Shown: positions 33,371 to 42,661, numbered from the stretch's first letter. The stretch: 64,000 nucleotides of DNA from Candidatus Polarisedimenticolaceae bacterium (GCA_021647945.1 JAKITT010000007.1:1-64000); one strand, 5' to 3'. The notes: generated from the sequence alone by a model not told the origin. Numbers and translations are program-made.

Positions 33371-34113
33371 GTGCGAGTCATCACCATTTCCAGTGGGACT
33401 CCTGCGCACTCACCCATCAAGGCTGTGTACGTGACCACAATGAAGATGCCGGTATGGAGTGGCCAGAGATAGGCCTTTGGGTCGTGGCCGACGGCATGGG
33501 TGGGCACAGCTCAGGGGATCTGGCCAGCAATATGATCATTGACCATATCAGCCATCTTCTACTGCCGGAAAAGCTCAGTGATATTATTGACCTACTGGAG
33601 GATACCCTAGAAGAGGTCAACCAACAGCTCTTACAAACAGCCCAGCAACGTGGTGGCAACACCACCATCGGCAGTACCGTTGTCGTGATGCTGGTCTACA
33701 ATAATCTCGCGCTACTCTTGTGGGTCGGTGATAGCCGCGCTTATCTGTTTCGAGAGGGCCAGCTGACACGGTTAACCCAAGACCATACGCAGGTCGAGGA
33801 GCTTATTGAGCAGGGCTTGCTGCTGCGTGAGGATGCTGAAAAGCACCCATCAGCCAATATCATCACCCGCGCGGTAGGTGCGACGGAGGATTTTTTTGTT
33901 GATATAACGAGTTATGAGATCCGCGAGGGGGATATTTTTCTGCTCTGTAGCGATGGTCTCGACAAAGAGGTTAACGAGCAGGAGATCAGCGAGCTGTTGG
34001 GCAAAACGGGCAGCGCCAAGCAACTCGCCCAATCACTATTGGATCTCACCCTTGAACGTGGCGCACGTGACAATGTCACCATCACACTGGCCAAAGCCTT
34101 AAAATACCCCTAA
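33367..34113 (+). CDS. pppA: PP2C-type protein phosphatase (PppA)
   Basis: A 248-residue metal-dependent Ser/Thr phosphatase expected to reverse the kinase encoded next, switching T6SS off. PP2C motifs appear in order: GCVRDHNEDA (metal-binding Asp), WVVADGMGGHSSGDLAS, GSTVVVMLVYNNLALLLWVGDSRAYL, LTQDHTQ, ITRAVGA and LLCSDGLDKEV, with GARDNVTITLA at the end. No transmembrane segment, so cytoplasmic. Its ATG overlaps the tagF stop (ATGA), and the kinase follows after 6 bp. Confidence 0.92.
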   Translation: MSASHHHFQWDSCALTHQGCVRDHNEDAGMEWPEIGLWVVADGMGGHSSGDLASNMIIDHISHLLLPEKLSDIIDLLEDTLEEVNQQLLQTAQQRGGNTTIGSTVVVMLVYNNLALLLWVGDSRAYLFREGQLTRLTQDHTQVEELIEQGLLLREDAEKHPSANIITRAVGATEDFFVDITSYEIREGDIFLLCSDGLDKEVNEQEISELLGKTGSAKQLAQSLLDLTLERGARDNVTITLAKALKYP

Positions 34114-34119
34114 CAAAAA

Positions 34120-37100
34120 ATGAACGAACCAAAAGATATATTTAAAGCTTTTATCCAGGGCACGATCTCTTTCGACAGACTGCTCGCAGCGATCGATAAA
34201 ATCAGCAGCGAAGCGCCCAACAAGATCCCTCAGCTCCAGGCGCTGACGGCGCTATTAGAGAAAAAGGGTAAGTTATCCGCAGAGCAACGGGGCACCCTTC
34301 AAGCACACCTGGCCCTCCCCTCTGATGCGGCAGATAAGACCCAGATTGCCCCTAACAAAGTGGATGATAAGACACAAATTGCACCAGCAGCAGTGAACGA
34401 TAAGACCGTCATCGCCATTGATCATGCCACCCCAGACACAGATAAGACCCAGATCTCTAGTAGAGCCACCACAGCCGACACCTCTGCACCACCCCCTACA
34501 ACCTCTGGCATCAAGACCGCCACCCGCAAAATCAGCCATGAGCCACAGGTGGGTGATACCCTAAAAGGTCGCTTTGTACTGGAGAAGGTGATCGGCCGTG
34601 GCGGCATGGGAGTGGTCTTTAAGGCGCTGGATAATCGTAAGGTGGAAGCGAGAGATCGTCACCCTTACGTGGCGCTGAAGCTGCTAAATGAGAGCTTTAA
34701 AAATCATGAAGATTCACTGATTGCCCTACAGCGTGAGGCGCGCAAAGCACAAGATCTGAAACACCCCAATGTCATTGGCATTTTTGACTTTGATCGTGAT
34801 GAAAATGACAACTACTTCATCGCGATGGAGCTGTTGCAGGGGCGGCCGCTGGATGAGGTGATCAAAGAGCAACATGGCGTTGGTATGCCACAAGATCGTG
34901 CCATGCGTATGATCACCATGATGGGGCTAGCACTCGCCGCAGCACATAATCAAAACCCACCCATCGTGCATTCCGACTTCAAACCAGGCAACGTTTTCCT
35001 GGCAGATGATGACGATATCAAGGTGTTTGATTTTGGCATCGCCCGCGCCGCCAAACCAAAGGATATCAATAGCCAAGGCAGCGATGTAACCGCCTTCGAT
35101 GCCAGCACCCTCGGAGCACTAACACCCACCTACGCCAGCCTAGAGATGCTGGAGGGGATCGAGCCTGATCCATCAGACGACATCTATGCACTCGCCATCG
35201 TCGCCTATGAACTCTTCACAGGTAACCGCCCCTTCGGGCGCCTGCCCGCCACCGAGGCGAAAAAACAGGGGCTTAAACCTCAGCAAATATCTAGCCTAAC
35301 TCATCGGCAGTGGAAGGGATTGCAGCGCGGCCTCGCCTTTGATCGCAAAGAGCGCACCGCGACCGCTGAAGAGTTCCTTGATGATCTCCGTTTTAGAAAG
35401 TCAAAACTCCCCCTGATCGCCAGCCTATCGGCAATCACCATCGGTTTGATAAGCTGGCTATTTATCCCTCCCTATCTTGAGAAGCGCCAAGAGGAGGAGA
35501 TCAGCAAGGCCATCAAAGCAGCTGAGCCAGCGCAGATTCCCACCCTGCTGGAGAGCGGCGCTGAGCTGAGCGATGAGAATCGGCAGCAGCTCGCCGAGGT
35601 GGCCCTGCAACAGATCATCAACACCATCCGCGAAGGGGATTCAGCAGAGATTCAGCGTACGCTGAATATGATCAAGCGATTACCAACAGCGCTACACAAA
35701 CAGGTCATCAGCAACACCAAAGAGTTGATTCTGAGCTACTACATTGGCGAGGCGGAGAGGCTCTTTGCACCACAGCAACAGCACTACAACTACTTAACCG
35801 CCAGTCAGACACTCAGCCAAGCCAGTGCGCTCTATCCCGATTCGGTGCTGATATTCAAAACCCAGCAACGCATGGATGATAGCCGTAACGATCTACTGAA
35901 TGCTTTGGATGAACGCTTCAACAAGAGTCTAATGGCTGGGCGGCTACTGCCCGTTGAAGATGAGGATGACATTCCAGAGATCCTCACCATCATCAGCCAA
36001 CTCGACCCGCTACATGACCTGCTCAACGATGCACGCCTTGCCAACGCCTATACAGAGGCAGCAACAAAAGCGCTGCAAAAAACCGCCTTTGCCGAGGCGG
36101 AACAGTATGCCAACGCCGGTCTGGCGCTCTTTAATGACGATGTTGCACTGAGCAACATCAAAGCGAAAATCCATATCGCACGCCGCGGTGTCGAGGCACG
36201 TAAGCGACTGGCGGCCATTCAGAAGAGCCTGCAACAGAATCTGGCCAGTGCCGCCACCATTGATGACTACCAAGATTTAACAGAAGAGCTGCTTGACCTG
36301 AAGGCAGCCGCCCCCAAAGATCCACTACTAAAACGGGCCGAGAAACAGCTGCGTCTGTTACTTAACAAAGAGATCAGCCGCCTGCTTGAATCACATGACT
36401 GGCAACAGAGTGAGAAGCTACTGAGCCACTTCAACTATCTACTCTCTACCGCCTACCAGATCACCCAGCAGAAGAGACTGGACAAGATAAAACACCAGGA
36501 TGAGCAGCGCAGCAACAGGCTATTTGCCAATCTCCTACAGGCCGTAGCAGAAGAGAAATTAAGCCAACCAGAAGGCGAAAGCGCCATAGCGCTGCTGGCC
36601 AAAGCTTCACGCATCGTACCTAATGACCCACGCATCAACCAGAGCCGGAATAGCATCGCATATGGCTACCTTCTGTTGGCCCGTGCAGAGCGTGCTGAAG
36701 GGCAATGGCAGCAGGCCAAAGAGAAGATAATCAGCGGTTTAGAGATTGGTCCCTCTGAGCTAATCAAGCAGTCACTACAGGCTGAACAACAGAGCATCAG
36801 CACCGCTGAAAAGGGACTCCAGCCGCCACAGACTGAGAGAGAAGAGCGCAGCAAACAGCTTCAGCAAGAGTTTACTCAAGCAGAAAAAAAGATGACCAGC
36901 ACGGCCCGTAGCAGTGAATCGCTGCTCGCCATTCTTGATCAATTGGCAGAGGTCAGCCCATCCGACCCATTGCTTAGCAGCGGGCGTAAGCAGATTGCAG
37001 AGCAGTTCCATGCCGATTCCGAGCGCCTGGGGCAAGCCCAAGAGTGGCAGCAAGCCATCACATTGGCACAACAGGGAATTGAGGTCATTCCTGAATCAAT

Positions 37101-38736
37101 TTCACTCTCACAGCAACTGATTCAGCTACAACAGGCTCAGCAGAAACAGCACTCCGCAGGGCAGCAACTGGAGATCCAAGCCCACAAAGAGAAGGTTGAA
37201 AAACTACTGACCAAGGCGACCTACAGTAACGGCTGGCAAGAAGATCTTAACCAAGCCTTCGCCAAGCTGGAAAACTGGCTACTGGCAGATGACCACTGGA
37301 TGGTTGAGATCCGCGAAAAGACCGGCCGCCTCTACCTAGAAGAGGCACTGCGTAAGCGCGCTAATAAGCGCTTCACCAACGCTGAATCATTGCTGCAAAT
37401 CGGTGAGCAGTTTGCACCGATGATGGCTAACACCTTTAACATGGAGCGTACAGCACTTGCCGCCGATGAGGTGGCATGGCAAAAGGATAACAAGGCGCGT
37501 GCCGAACAGGCTCGGCTGGACGGTTTTAAGAAATCACTGCTCACCCAGGCCAAAGCCAATGATACTGGAAAGGCACTTTTGAGCCTGAAATCACTGCGCA
37601 ACAAGCTGCCACAGCATGACCATTTTCTAACCAAAACCGCCCCCACAGCAATCGGCAATGCCTATCTTAGGTTGGCTGAGCGACGGGCAAAACGTAGAGA
37701 TTACGCCAACGCGGTGACCCTGATCGAGAACGGTTTAAAGGTTGCACCAGCCCTCTCATCTCTACAACAGAAGCTGACTCAATACCGTGAAGAGCGCACC
37801 ATCCATAAGGTACGGGTTGCGCTCAATAAGAGTTCTGCGGAGGATCTAGCCCACCTTAAATCAGAGCTGCAATCTCTACAAAAGCGCCTGCCAAAACGTT
37901 ACCCCAGCCTCAGCAAAGAGTTCTCAGAAAATCTAGCCCAACGCATCAGGGCTACACAAAATCGCAAGGTGGCACAGGCTCTGTTGGATGCCACCTTGAA
38001 GCTTTTCCCAGAGAGCAAAACGTTACAAAACATCAACCTGGCTACGCGCACCCCAACTAAAACAGCACAAACCACCAAGAGTAGCCCCACGGCAAAGGAT
38101 CGCTGCCAGGCCAAGTTCGCCGGATACGGCAAACGTAGTAGCAAATTCCGCTGTTATGACATGATCAGCAGCAAGCAAAAGGGGCCTATCATGGTTGTGA
38201 TACCGGCAGGTGGTGGTCAAGATAGACCCTATGCCATCGGCCGTTATGAGATTTCAGTCGGCGACTACAACAACTACTGCAAACTGAGCGGTCACTGTAC
38301 AGCGATCACGGGTATGAGCACTCGGCTACCTCTGAGTGGTATATCATTGGAAAGCGCTCAACAGTATGCCCGCTGGTTATCTGAAAAAAGTGGTGCAACC
38401 TACCGCCTACCAACCGACCAAGAGTGGTTACATGCCGCACGCGGTAAAGGGTCCCAACCGCTATCAACAGACTTCAACTGCCTGCTGTTGAGCGGGGGTG
38501 CTGCGGTGAAGGGAGGCACACCTGTTAACGTCAATGTTGCCCCACAAAATAGCTGGGGGCTGTTCAACTATGTTGGTAATCTTCAGGAGTGGGTCGCTGT
38601 CGGCAGTGGATGGCAGGCCATTGGCGGGCACTATAATGATACGGCCGCAAGTTGCAGCATCAACCTGCTTCGCGAACATAGCGGCAGCAGTGATAAGTTG
38701 ACCGGTTTTCGTCTATTGCGTGAGATAAAAGGGTAA
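34120..38736 (+). CDS. ppkA: PpkA-like Ser/Thr kinase fused to an FGE-sulfatase (TagR-like) domain
   Basis: A 1538-residue protein. Residues 70-115 hold four Thr motifs (DKTQIAP at Thr74 and Thr85, DKTVIA at Thr96, DKTQIS at Thr110). The kinase domain (about 148-425) shows GRGGMGVVF, Lys187, HSDFKPGN (Asp286) and DFG (304-306); the residue before Asp286 is Ser, so it is non-RD. A transmembrane helix (about 430-451) leads to about 900 residues of periplasmic alpha-helical, TPR-like sequence. From about 1400 to the end comes a formylglycine-generating-enzyme-like domain (VVIPAGGG, GRYEISVGDYNNYC, TYRLPTDQEWLHAARG, NLQEWVAVGS, TGFRLLRE). In Pseudomonas the equivalents PpkA and TagR are separate, and TagR activates PpkA. 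Here sensor and kinase are one chain, a known but less common arrangement. Catalytic FGE activity is doubtful. Confidence 0.85.
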   Translation: MNEPKDIFKAFIQGTISFDRLLAAIDKISSEAPNKIPQLQALTALLEKKGKLSAEQRGTLQAHLALPSDAADKTQIAPNKVDDKTQIAPAAVNDKTVIAIDHATPDTDKTQISSRATTADTSAPPPTTSGIKTATRKISHEPQVGDTLKGRFVLEKVIGRGGMGVVFKALDNRKVEARDRHPYVALKLLNESFKNHEDSLIALQREARKAQDLKHPNVIGIFDFDRDENDNYFIAMELLQGRPLDEVIKEQHGVGMPQDRAMRMITMMGLALAAAHNQNPPIVHSDFKPGNVFLADDDDIKVFDFGIARAAKPKDINSQGSDVTAFDASTLGALTPTYASLEMLEGIEPDPSDDIYALAIVAYELFTGNRPFGRLPATEAKKQGLKPQQISSLTHRQWKGLQRGLAFDRKERTATAEEFLDDLRFRKSKLPLIASLSAITIGLISWLFIPPYLEKRQEEEISKAIKAAEPAQIPTLLESGAELSDENRQQLAEVALQQIINTIREGDSAEIQRTLNMIKRLPTALHKQVISNTKELILSYYIGEAERLFAPQQQHYNYLTASQTLSQASALYPDSVLIFKTQQRMDDSRNDLLNALDERFNKSLMAGRLLPVEDEDDIPEILTIISQLDPLHDLLNDARLANAYTEAATKALQKTAFAEAEQYANAGLALFNDDVALSNIKAKIHIARRGVEARKRLAAIQKSLQQNLASAATIDDYQDLTEELLDLKAAAPKDPLLKRAEKQLRLLLNKEISRLLESHDWQQSEKLLSHFNYLLSTAYQITQQKRLDKIKHQDEQRSNRLFANLLQAVAEEKLSQPEGESAIALLAKASRIVPNDPRINQSRNSIAYGYLLLARAERAEGQWQQAKEKIISGLEIGPSELIKQSLQAEQQSISTAEKGLQPPQTEREERSKQLQQEFTQAEKKMTSTARSSESLLAILDQLAEVSPSDPLLSSGRKQIAEQFHADSERLGQAQEWQQAITLAQQGIEVIPESISLSQQLIQLQQAQQKQHSAGQQLEIQAHKEKVEKLLTKATYSNGWQEDLNQAFAKLENWLLADDHWMVEIREKTGRLYLEEALRKRANKRFTNAESLLQIGEQFAPMMANTFNMERTALAADEVAWQKDNKARAEQARLDGFKKSLLTQAKANDTGKALLSLKSLRNKLPQHDHFLTKTAPTAIGNAYLRLAERRAKRRDYANAVTLIENGLKVAPALSSLQQKLTQYREERTIHKVRVALNKSSAEDLAHLKSELQSLQKRLPKRYPSLSKEFSENLAQRIRATQNRKVAQALLDATLKLFPESKTLQNINLATRTPTKTAQTTKSSPTAKDRCQAKFAGYGKRSSKFRCYDMISSKQKGPIMVVIPAGGGQDRPYAIGRYEISVGDYNNYCKLSGHCTAITGMSTRLPLSGISLESAQQYARWLSEKSGATYRLPTDQEWLHAARGKGSQPLSTDFNCLLLSGGAAVKGGTPVNVNVAPQNSWGLFNYVGNLQEWVAVGSGWQAIGGHYNDTAASCSINLLREHSGSSDKLTGFRLLREIKG

Positions 38737-38740
38737 CGCT

Positions 38741-39349
38741 GTGCCTAATACTCAACCACAATTCACTCTGCGGCAACTGGCCAGTGATTATGCAGAAAAC
38801 CGTATCAGCAGAGCAATCTACCGCCAACGCCGCCATCAGTTGCTTGACCGACTGGCCAATACCAGTGAACAGCTGCTACAAAATACCTCCAGCCCAGCCG
38901 CAGAAAAAAGTGGCCGCCATGCTGCCAAGCAGATCAATAAACTGCTTCTGTTGGCCCTATTTCTATTTTTATTTTTATTGATGCTAACCGGCTGGCTCTT
39001 TTTGGGTTCAAACGAGCGCACCACAACAGAACCACCGGCATCACCTCAGCAAACGGCAACACTTGATAATAGAACGGAGCTTGAAGGTGTGATTAAAGCC
39101 TTTATCGATAACAACAACTGGCACCATGATGCGCGAGAAAAATTGCTTAAGCGCTGGCACCACTATGATGCTCAAACACACACGGCGGTACGGCAGTCAC
39201 ACTGGTTTCGCATCCTAGAAGCTGATCTGCGCACGTTAATCAAAGAGGAGCGCAGCCTGACCAATGGTGAGTTTAATCGTGAAGCGAAGGCCTTGGCTGC
39301 TTTCGGCCATGACTTTGAGATGGCACTACCCAACGGCTCACTTGATTAG
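38741..39349 (+). CDS. Bitopic membrane protein of unknown function
   Basis: A 202-residue protein starting with GTG 4 bp after the kinase stop, so presumably in the same operon. The N-terminal ~65 residues are basic and helical (LRQLASDYAENRISRAIYRQRRHQLLDRL). A strong transmembrane helix follows (about 68-88, LLLLALFLFLFLLMLTGWLF), then a Ser/Pro/Thr linker and a helical domain of about 90 residues. The N-terminal segment resembles the short SHOCT/helical regions found in regulators, without a firm match. It may be a T6SS accessory membrane protein analogous in position to TagS/TagT components, but no homology is visible. Confidence 0.65.
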   Translation: MPNTQPQFTLRQLASDYAENRISRAIYRQRRHQLLDRLANTSEQLLQNTSSPAAEKSGRHAAKQINKLLLLALFLFLFLLMLTGWLFLGSNERTTTEPPASPQQTATLDNRTELEGVIKAFIDNNNWHHDAREKLLKRWHHYDAQTHTAVRQSHWFRILEADLRTLIKEERSLTNGEFNREAKALAAFGHDFEMALPNGSLD

Positions 39350-39476
39350 CCACCCGATCACTCTATAGCATGCTCAGAAGTGGCAGTGAATATGGTAACG
39401 TCTCAGCAGAGGCCTAAAATATTCACTTTATTGGAACCTAATCGTGCACCAGACATGGAAAATAAGAGTTTCTCAG

Positions 39477-39878
39477 ATGCGATATAACCGACAACCTGGG
39501 TTTACCATAATCAAAAATCAAAAGTTATATAGACTCATTTTATCGCTTCTTGCTGTCACCCTGATCACAACAGGCTGCGCCATAAACCCAACCTACAGTA
39601 GCGATAATGAGCGGTTTATAGCTGCCAAAAAGGCATTCATGAATCATGAATATGTGCAGGCAGCCTATCTACTTGAGCCCCTCTCCATCAAAGGAGATGA
39701 CCAAGCCCAATACACGCTCGGTTATCTCTACTTTTATGGATTGGGAGTCACTCAGAACCTTGATCTGGCAAAAAAATGGATCATAAGCTCCGCATCAAAA
39801 GGCAATGAGATGGCACTCGAAGCACTGGAGCTTGTCGCCCAACGCCCCTATGCAGCGGAGAGTGGAGATCCGCAATAG
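39477..39878 (+). CDS. Sel1-repeat lipoprotein
   Basis: A 133-residue lipoprotein. The start at 39477 is preferred (AAGAG a few bases upstream); an in-frame GTG at 39444 would lengthen it. After a basic N-region come a hydrophobic core and the lipobox ITTGC. The mature part contains two Sel1-type helical repeats (KAFMNHEYVQAAYLLEPLSIKG... and DDQAQYTLGYLYFYGLGV). Such repeats mediate protein contacts. It may belong to the preceding T6SS operon as an outer-membrane lipoprotein, but the 127-bp gap makes that uncertain. It converges on rsmG, 13 bp away. Confidence 0.7.
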   Translation: MRYNRQPGFTIIKNQKLYRLILSLLAVTLITTGCAINPTYSSDNERFIAAKKAFMNHEYVQAAYLLEPLSIKGDDQAQYTLGYLYFYGLGVTQNLDLAKKWIISSASKGNEMALEALELVAQRPYAAESGDPQ

Positions 39879-39891
39879 CCCGATTCAATCT

Positions 39892-40530
39892 CTATGGTGA
39901 TTTTTGGATGGCCACTAAGCAGCGCTCCCCCTCTAACAGCGGGACAGTTAGATCGATAATATCCACTTGGTAACCACTATCCGTCAGCTGTTTGATCTCT
40001 TCCGTGGGGGGGATCGCCTTCATCGCAAGCAGCCGGTTTTCACTATTTAACAGATGGCCAGCAAGTTTGACCATATTGGGTAGCGCAGTGAAGGCACGAG
40101 CAGTGATGCTGTTATAGGGTACGTCTGGTTGCAGCTGTTCAATTCGGCTGTGGATCGCTTCAACATTTTTCAGGCCAAGTTCCATTGTGGCTTGGCGTAC
40201 AAAACGGATCTTTTTGCTGCTGCTGTCGAGCAGGGTGAAGCTGCGTTGTGGGTTGATGATGGCCAGCGGGGTTCCAGGAATACCAGCGCCGGTGGCCATG
40301 TCGAGTATTCGCTCACCCACGAGGTAAGGTGAGATCGCAAGACTGTCGAGTAGGTGTTTGGAGACCATCTCCAGTGGGTCACGAACGGCGGTGAGGTTGT
40401 AGGTTTTATTCCAACGATCAAGCAGAGCGATATATTCACAGAGCTGTTGCTGCTGCTCTTCTGTGACCTGTAGCGTCATCTGGCCAAGACCTTGCTGTAG
40501 ACGTTGTAGCCAACTAGATTCAAATGCCAT
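39892..40530 (-). CDS. rsmG: 16S rRNA (guanine-N7)-methyltransferase RsmG (GidB)
   Basis: A 212-residue SAM-dependent enzyme that methylates G527 of 16S rRNA. The family features are clear: LCEYIALLDRWNKTYNLTAVRDP, KHLLDSLAISPYL, the SAM loop LDMATGAGIPGTPLAI and SITARAFTALPNMV. Note MATGAG where DVGTGAG is commoner. It follows mnmG on the same strand, as in most gammaproteobacteria, but a 244-bp palindromic element separates them. Downstream, where parA-parB usually follow, is the convergent T6SS cluster. Confidence 0.95.
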   Translation of the reverse strand: MAFESSWLQRLQQGLGQMTLQVTEEQQQQLCEYIALLDRWNKTYNLTAVRDPLEMVSKHLLDSLAISPYLVGERILDMATGAGIPGTPLAIINPQRSFTLLDSSSKKIRFVRQATMELGLKNVEAIHSRIEQLQPDVPYNSITARAFTALPNMVKLAGHLLNSENRLLAMKAIPPTEEIKQLTDSGYQVDIIDLTVPLLEGERCLVAIQKSP

Positions 40531-40531
40531 T

Positions 40532-40775
40532 AGGGAACCCTCTGATTAAGTCTGATTGTACTAAAGCATAAGATTCGCTAAATCTCAGCTAAAATTTAGG
40601 GTGATGCCTACAGGGATGTAGGTAATTAGGGCAATGCAGGAGCAATTGCCGAGATAAAACTGTTCTGATTTGTTTTGAAGATCGCTGTAATAGTTGTTCT
40701 ATTGCAGCAATCTTCGAGGCGAGTCGGGACAGTTTTAGCCAGTCTAAAACAATCATGACTTATTCAGAGTTCCCT
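40532..40775. repeat. 244-bp multi-hairpin palindromic element between mnmG and rsmG
   Basis: The terminal inverted repeats are AGGGAACCCTCTGATTAAGTC and its near complement GACTTATTCAGAGTTCCCT. The interior has several stems, including CCTACAGGGATGTAGG, and GAAGATCGCTGTAATAG pairing with CTATTGCAGCAATCTTC around TTGTT, itself bracketed by AAAACTGTTCTG/GGGACAGTTTT. It is non-coding and fills exactly the gap between the rsmG start and the mnmG stop, consistent with insertion of a MITE-like unit. Related ends occur at 23591-23655 and 45273-45289. Confidence 0.8.
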
Positions 40776-42661
40776 TAGCCTGTTTTCCGTTTGAGATGGA
40801 TGAGTAGCAGCGAGATTGCCGCTGGGGTAATGCCCGATATACGGCTTGCATGGCCAAGAGTGGCTGGGCGTTGTTTGATCAGTTTTTCACGCACTTCAAT
40901 GGAGAGGCCACGTACCTTTTCATAGTCAAAATCATCAGGCAGTTTGACCGATTCATTGGCCATTTGGCGCTCAATTTCTCGCTGCTGATGTTCAATGTAC
41001 CCGGCATATTTTGCCTCAACTTCTAGCTGTTCAGCCACTTTTTGGTCATCAACACCTGGGCCAAATGCGGGCAATTTCATTAGATTACGGTAGCGAACAG
41101 GAGGGCGAGCCAGCAGCTCAAGCAGGGTGGCAGGTTTACTAAAACCACCGCCGAGTAGTGCTTCTGCCTCGGTGGGTGACAAGTCACTCGGTTTGAGTCG
41201 ACAGCTACGCAGGCGTTGCCGCTCCTGCTCTAGCATCTCTCGTTTGGTCTCAAATAGTCGCCAGCGGTGATCATCAATTAGCCCCAGTTTGCGCCCCTCT
41301 TCGGTGAGGCGCAGGTCGGCATTATCTTCACGCAGTAGTAGGCGGTGTTCGGCACGGCTGGTAAACATGCGGTAGGGCTCTTTGGTGCCTTGGGTGATTA
41401 GGTCATCAACTAATACGCCAAGGTAGGCTTGGTCACGTCGGGGTGTCCACGCCTCCTGCTCACGCACCAGGCGAACCGCATTGAGACCGGCCAGAAGCCC
41501 TTGAGCCGCCGCCTCTTCATAGCCGGTGGTACCGTTGATCTGGCCTGCAAAGAAGAGCCCTTGAATATGGCGACACTCAAGTGATGGGCGCAGATCTCGC
41601 GGGTCGAAAAAGTCATACTCAATCGCATAACCAGGGCGCATGATGCGGGCCTTTTCAAACCCTTTCATCGACTGCACCAGGGCCTGCTGTACATCAAACG
41701 GCAAACTAGTGGAGATACCGTTGGGGTAGACTTCGTTGCTCTCTAACCCTTCTGGTTCGATAAAGATTTGGTGTGAGTTACGCTCATGGAAACGCACCAC
41801 TTTATCTTCAATCGAGGGGCAGTAACGCGGGCCAATACCATCAATCACGCCGGTAAAGAGTGGTGAGCGAGAGAGACCGGCACGGATGATGTCGTGAGTA
41901 CGCTCATTGGTGTGGGTGATGTGACAACTGACCTGCTTGGGATGATCAGCCGCACTGCCGATGAAGGAGAAGTAAGGTAACGGTTGGTCGCCCGGCTGCT
42001 CCTCCAGCTGTGAGTAGTCGATGCTACGGCTATCGATGCGTGGTGGCGTACCGGTCTTCAGGCGTTCAACCCGTAGTGGCAGCGCACGCAGGCGTTCAGC
42101 CAGGGCGTTGGCCGGTGGATCTCCGGCACGCCCCCCTGGGTAGTTGGCGAGTCCAATATGGATGCGGCCACCCAGGAATGTGCCCACCGTCAGCACAACG
42201 GCTGACGCTTTGAAACGCAGGCCCATTTGAGTGACCACACCAATCACACGATCATTCTCTACAACAAGGTCATCAACCGCTTGTTGGAACAGATCTAGAT
42301 TGGGTTGGTTCTCTAATGCATGGCGGATAGCATTTCGATAGAGGGCACGATCGGCCTGCGCGCGAGTGGCACGCACCGCAGGGCCTTTGCGTGAGTTAAG
42401 GGTGCGAAATTGGATGCCAGCCAGATCAGCGGCACGACCCATGATGCCACCAAGAGCATCGACCTCTTTAACGAGATGACCCTTGCCGATACCGCCGATG
42501 GCGGGGTTGCAGCTCATCTGACCAAGGGTATCGATATTGTGGGTCAGCAGTAGGGTTTTGGCCCCCATGCGCGCAGCTGCCAAGGCCGCATCGGTCCCGG
42601 CATGGCCACCACCTACGATGATGACATCGTAGCTATCGGCAAAAAACATATCTCTAGCCAT
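40775..42661 (-). CDS. mnmG: tRNA uridine-34 modification enzyme MnmG (GidA)
   Basis: A 628-residue FAD protein that works with MnmE to install the cmnm5/nm5 group on U34 of certain tRNAs. The N-terminal dinucleotide fold has [21 protein letters not shown] (about 14-34). The family signatures [30 protein letters not shown] (here LKTGTPPRI), the [16 protein letters not shown] block and the C-terminal MnmE/tRNA-binding helices ([17 protein letters not shown]) are present. Length is normal. The start ATG at 42661 is used; an ATG 12 bp further in is possible. Transcription into rsmG must cross the palindromic element at 40532-40775. Confidence 0.96.
   Translation of the reverse strand: MARDMFFADSYDVIIVGGGHAGTDAALAAARMGAKTLLLTHNIDTLGQMSCNPAIGGIGKGHLVKEVDALGGIMGRAADLAGIQFRTLNSRKGPAVRATRAQADRALYRNAIRHALENQPNLDLFQQAVDDLVVENDRVIGVVTQMGLRFKASAVVLTVGTFLGGRIHIGLANYPGGRAGDPPANALAERLRALPLRVERLKTGTPPRIDSRSIDYSQLEEQPGDQPLPYFSFIGSAADHPKQVSCHITHTNERTHDIIRAGLSRSPLFTGVIDGIGPRYCPSIEDKVVRFHERNSHQIFIEPEGLESNEVYPNGISTSLPFDVQQALVQSMKGFEKARIMRPGYAIEYDFFDPRDLRPSLECRHIQGLFFAGQINGTTGYEEAAAQGLLAGLNAVRLVREQEAWTPRRDQAYLGVLVDDLITQGTKEPYRMFTSRAEHRLLLREDNADLRLTEEGRKLGLIDDHRWRLFETKREMLEQERQRLRSCRLKPSDLSPTEAEALLGGGFSKPATLLELLARPPVRYRNLMKLPAFGPGVDDQKVAEQLEVEAKYAGYIEHQQREIERQMANESVKLPDDFDYEKVRGLSIEVREKLIKQRPATLGHASRISGITPAAISLLLIHLKRKTG

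Noticed and set aside
34120-34560. N-terminal residues of the T6SS kinase as a separate small gene
   Set aside because: The frame is continuous with the kinase domain and the Thr-motif region precedes the glycine loop in one open frame without an internal start signal that fits better.
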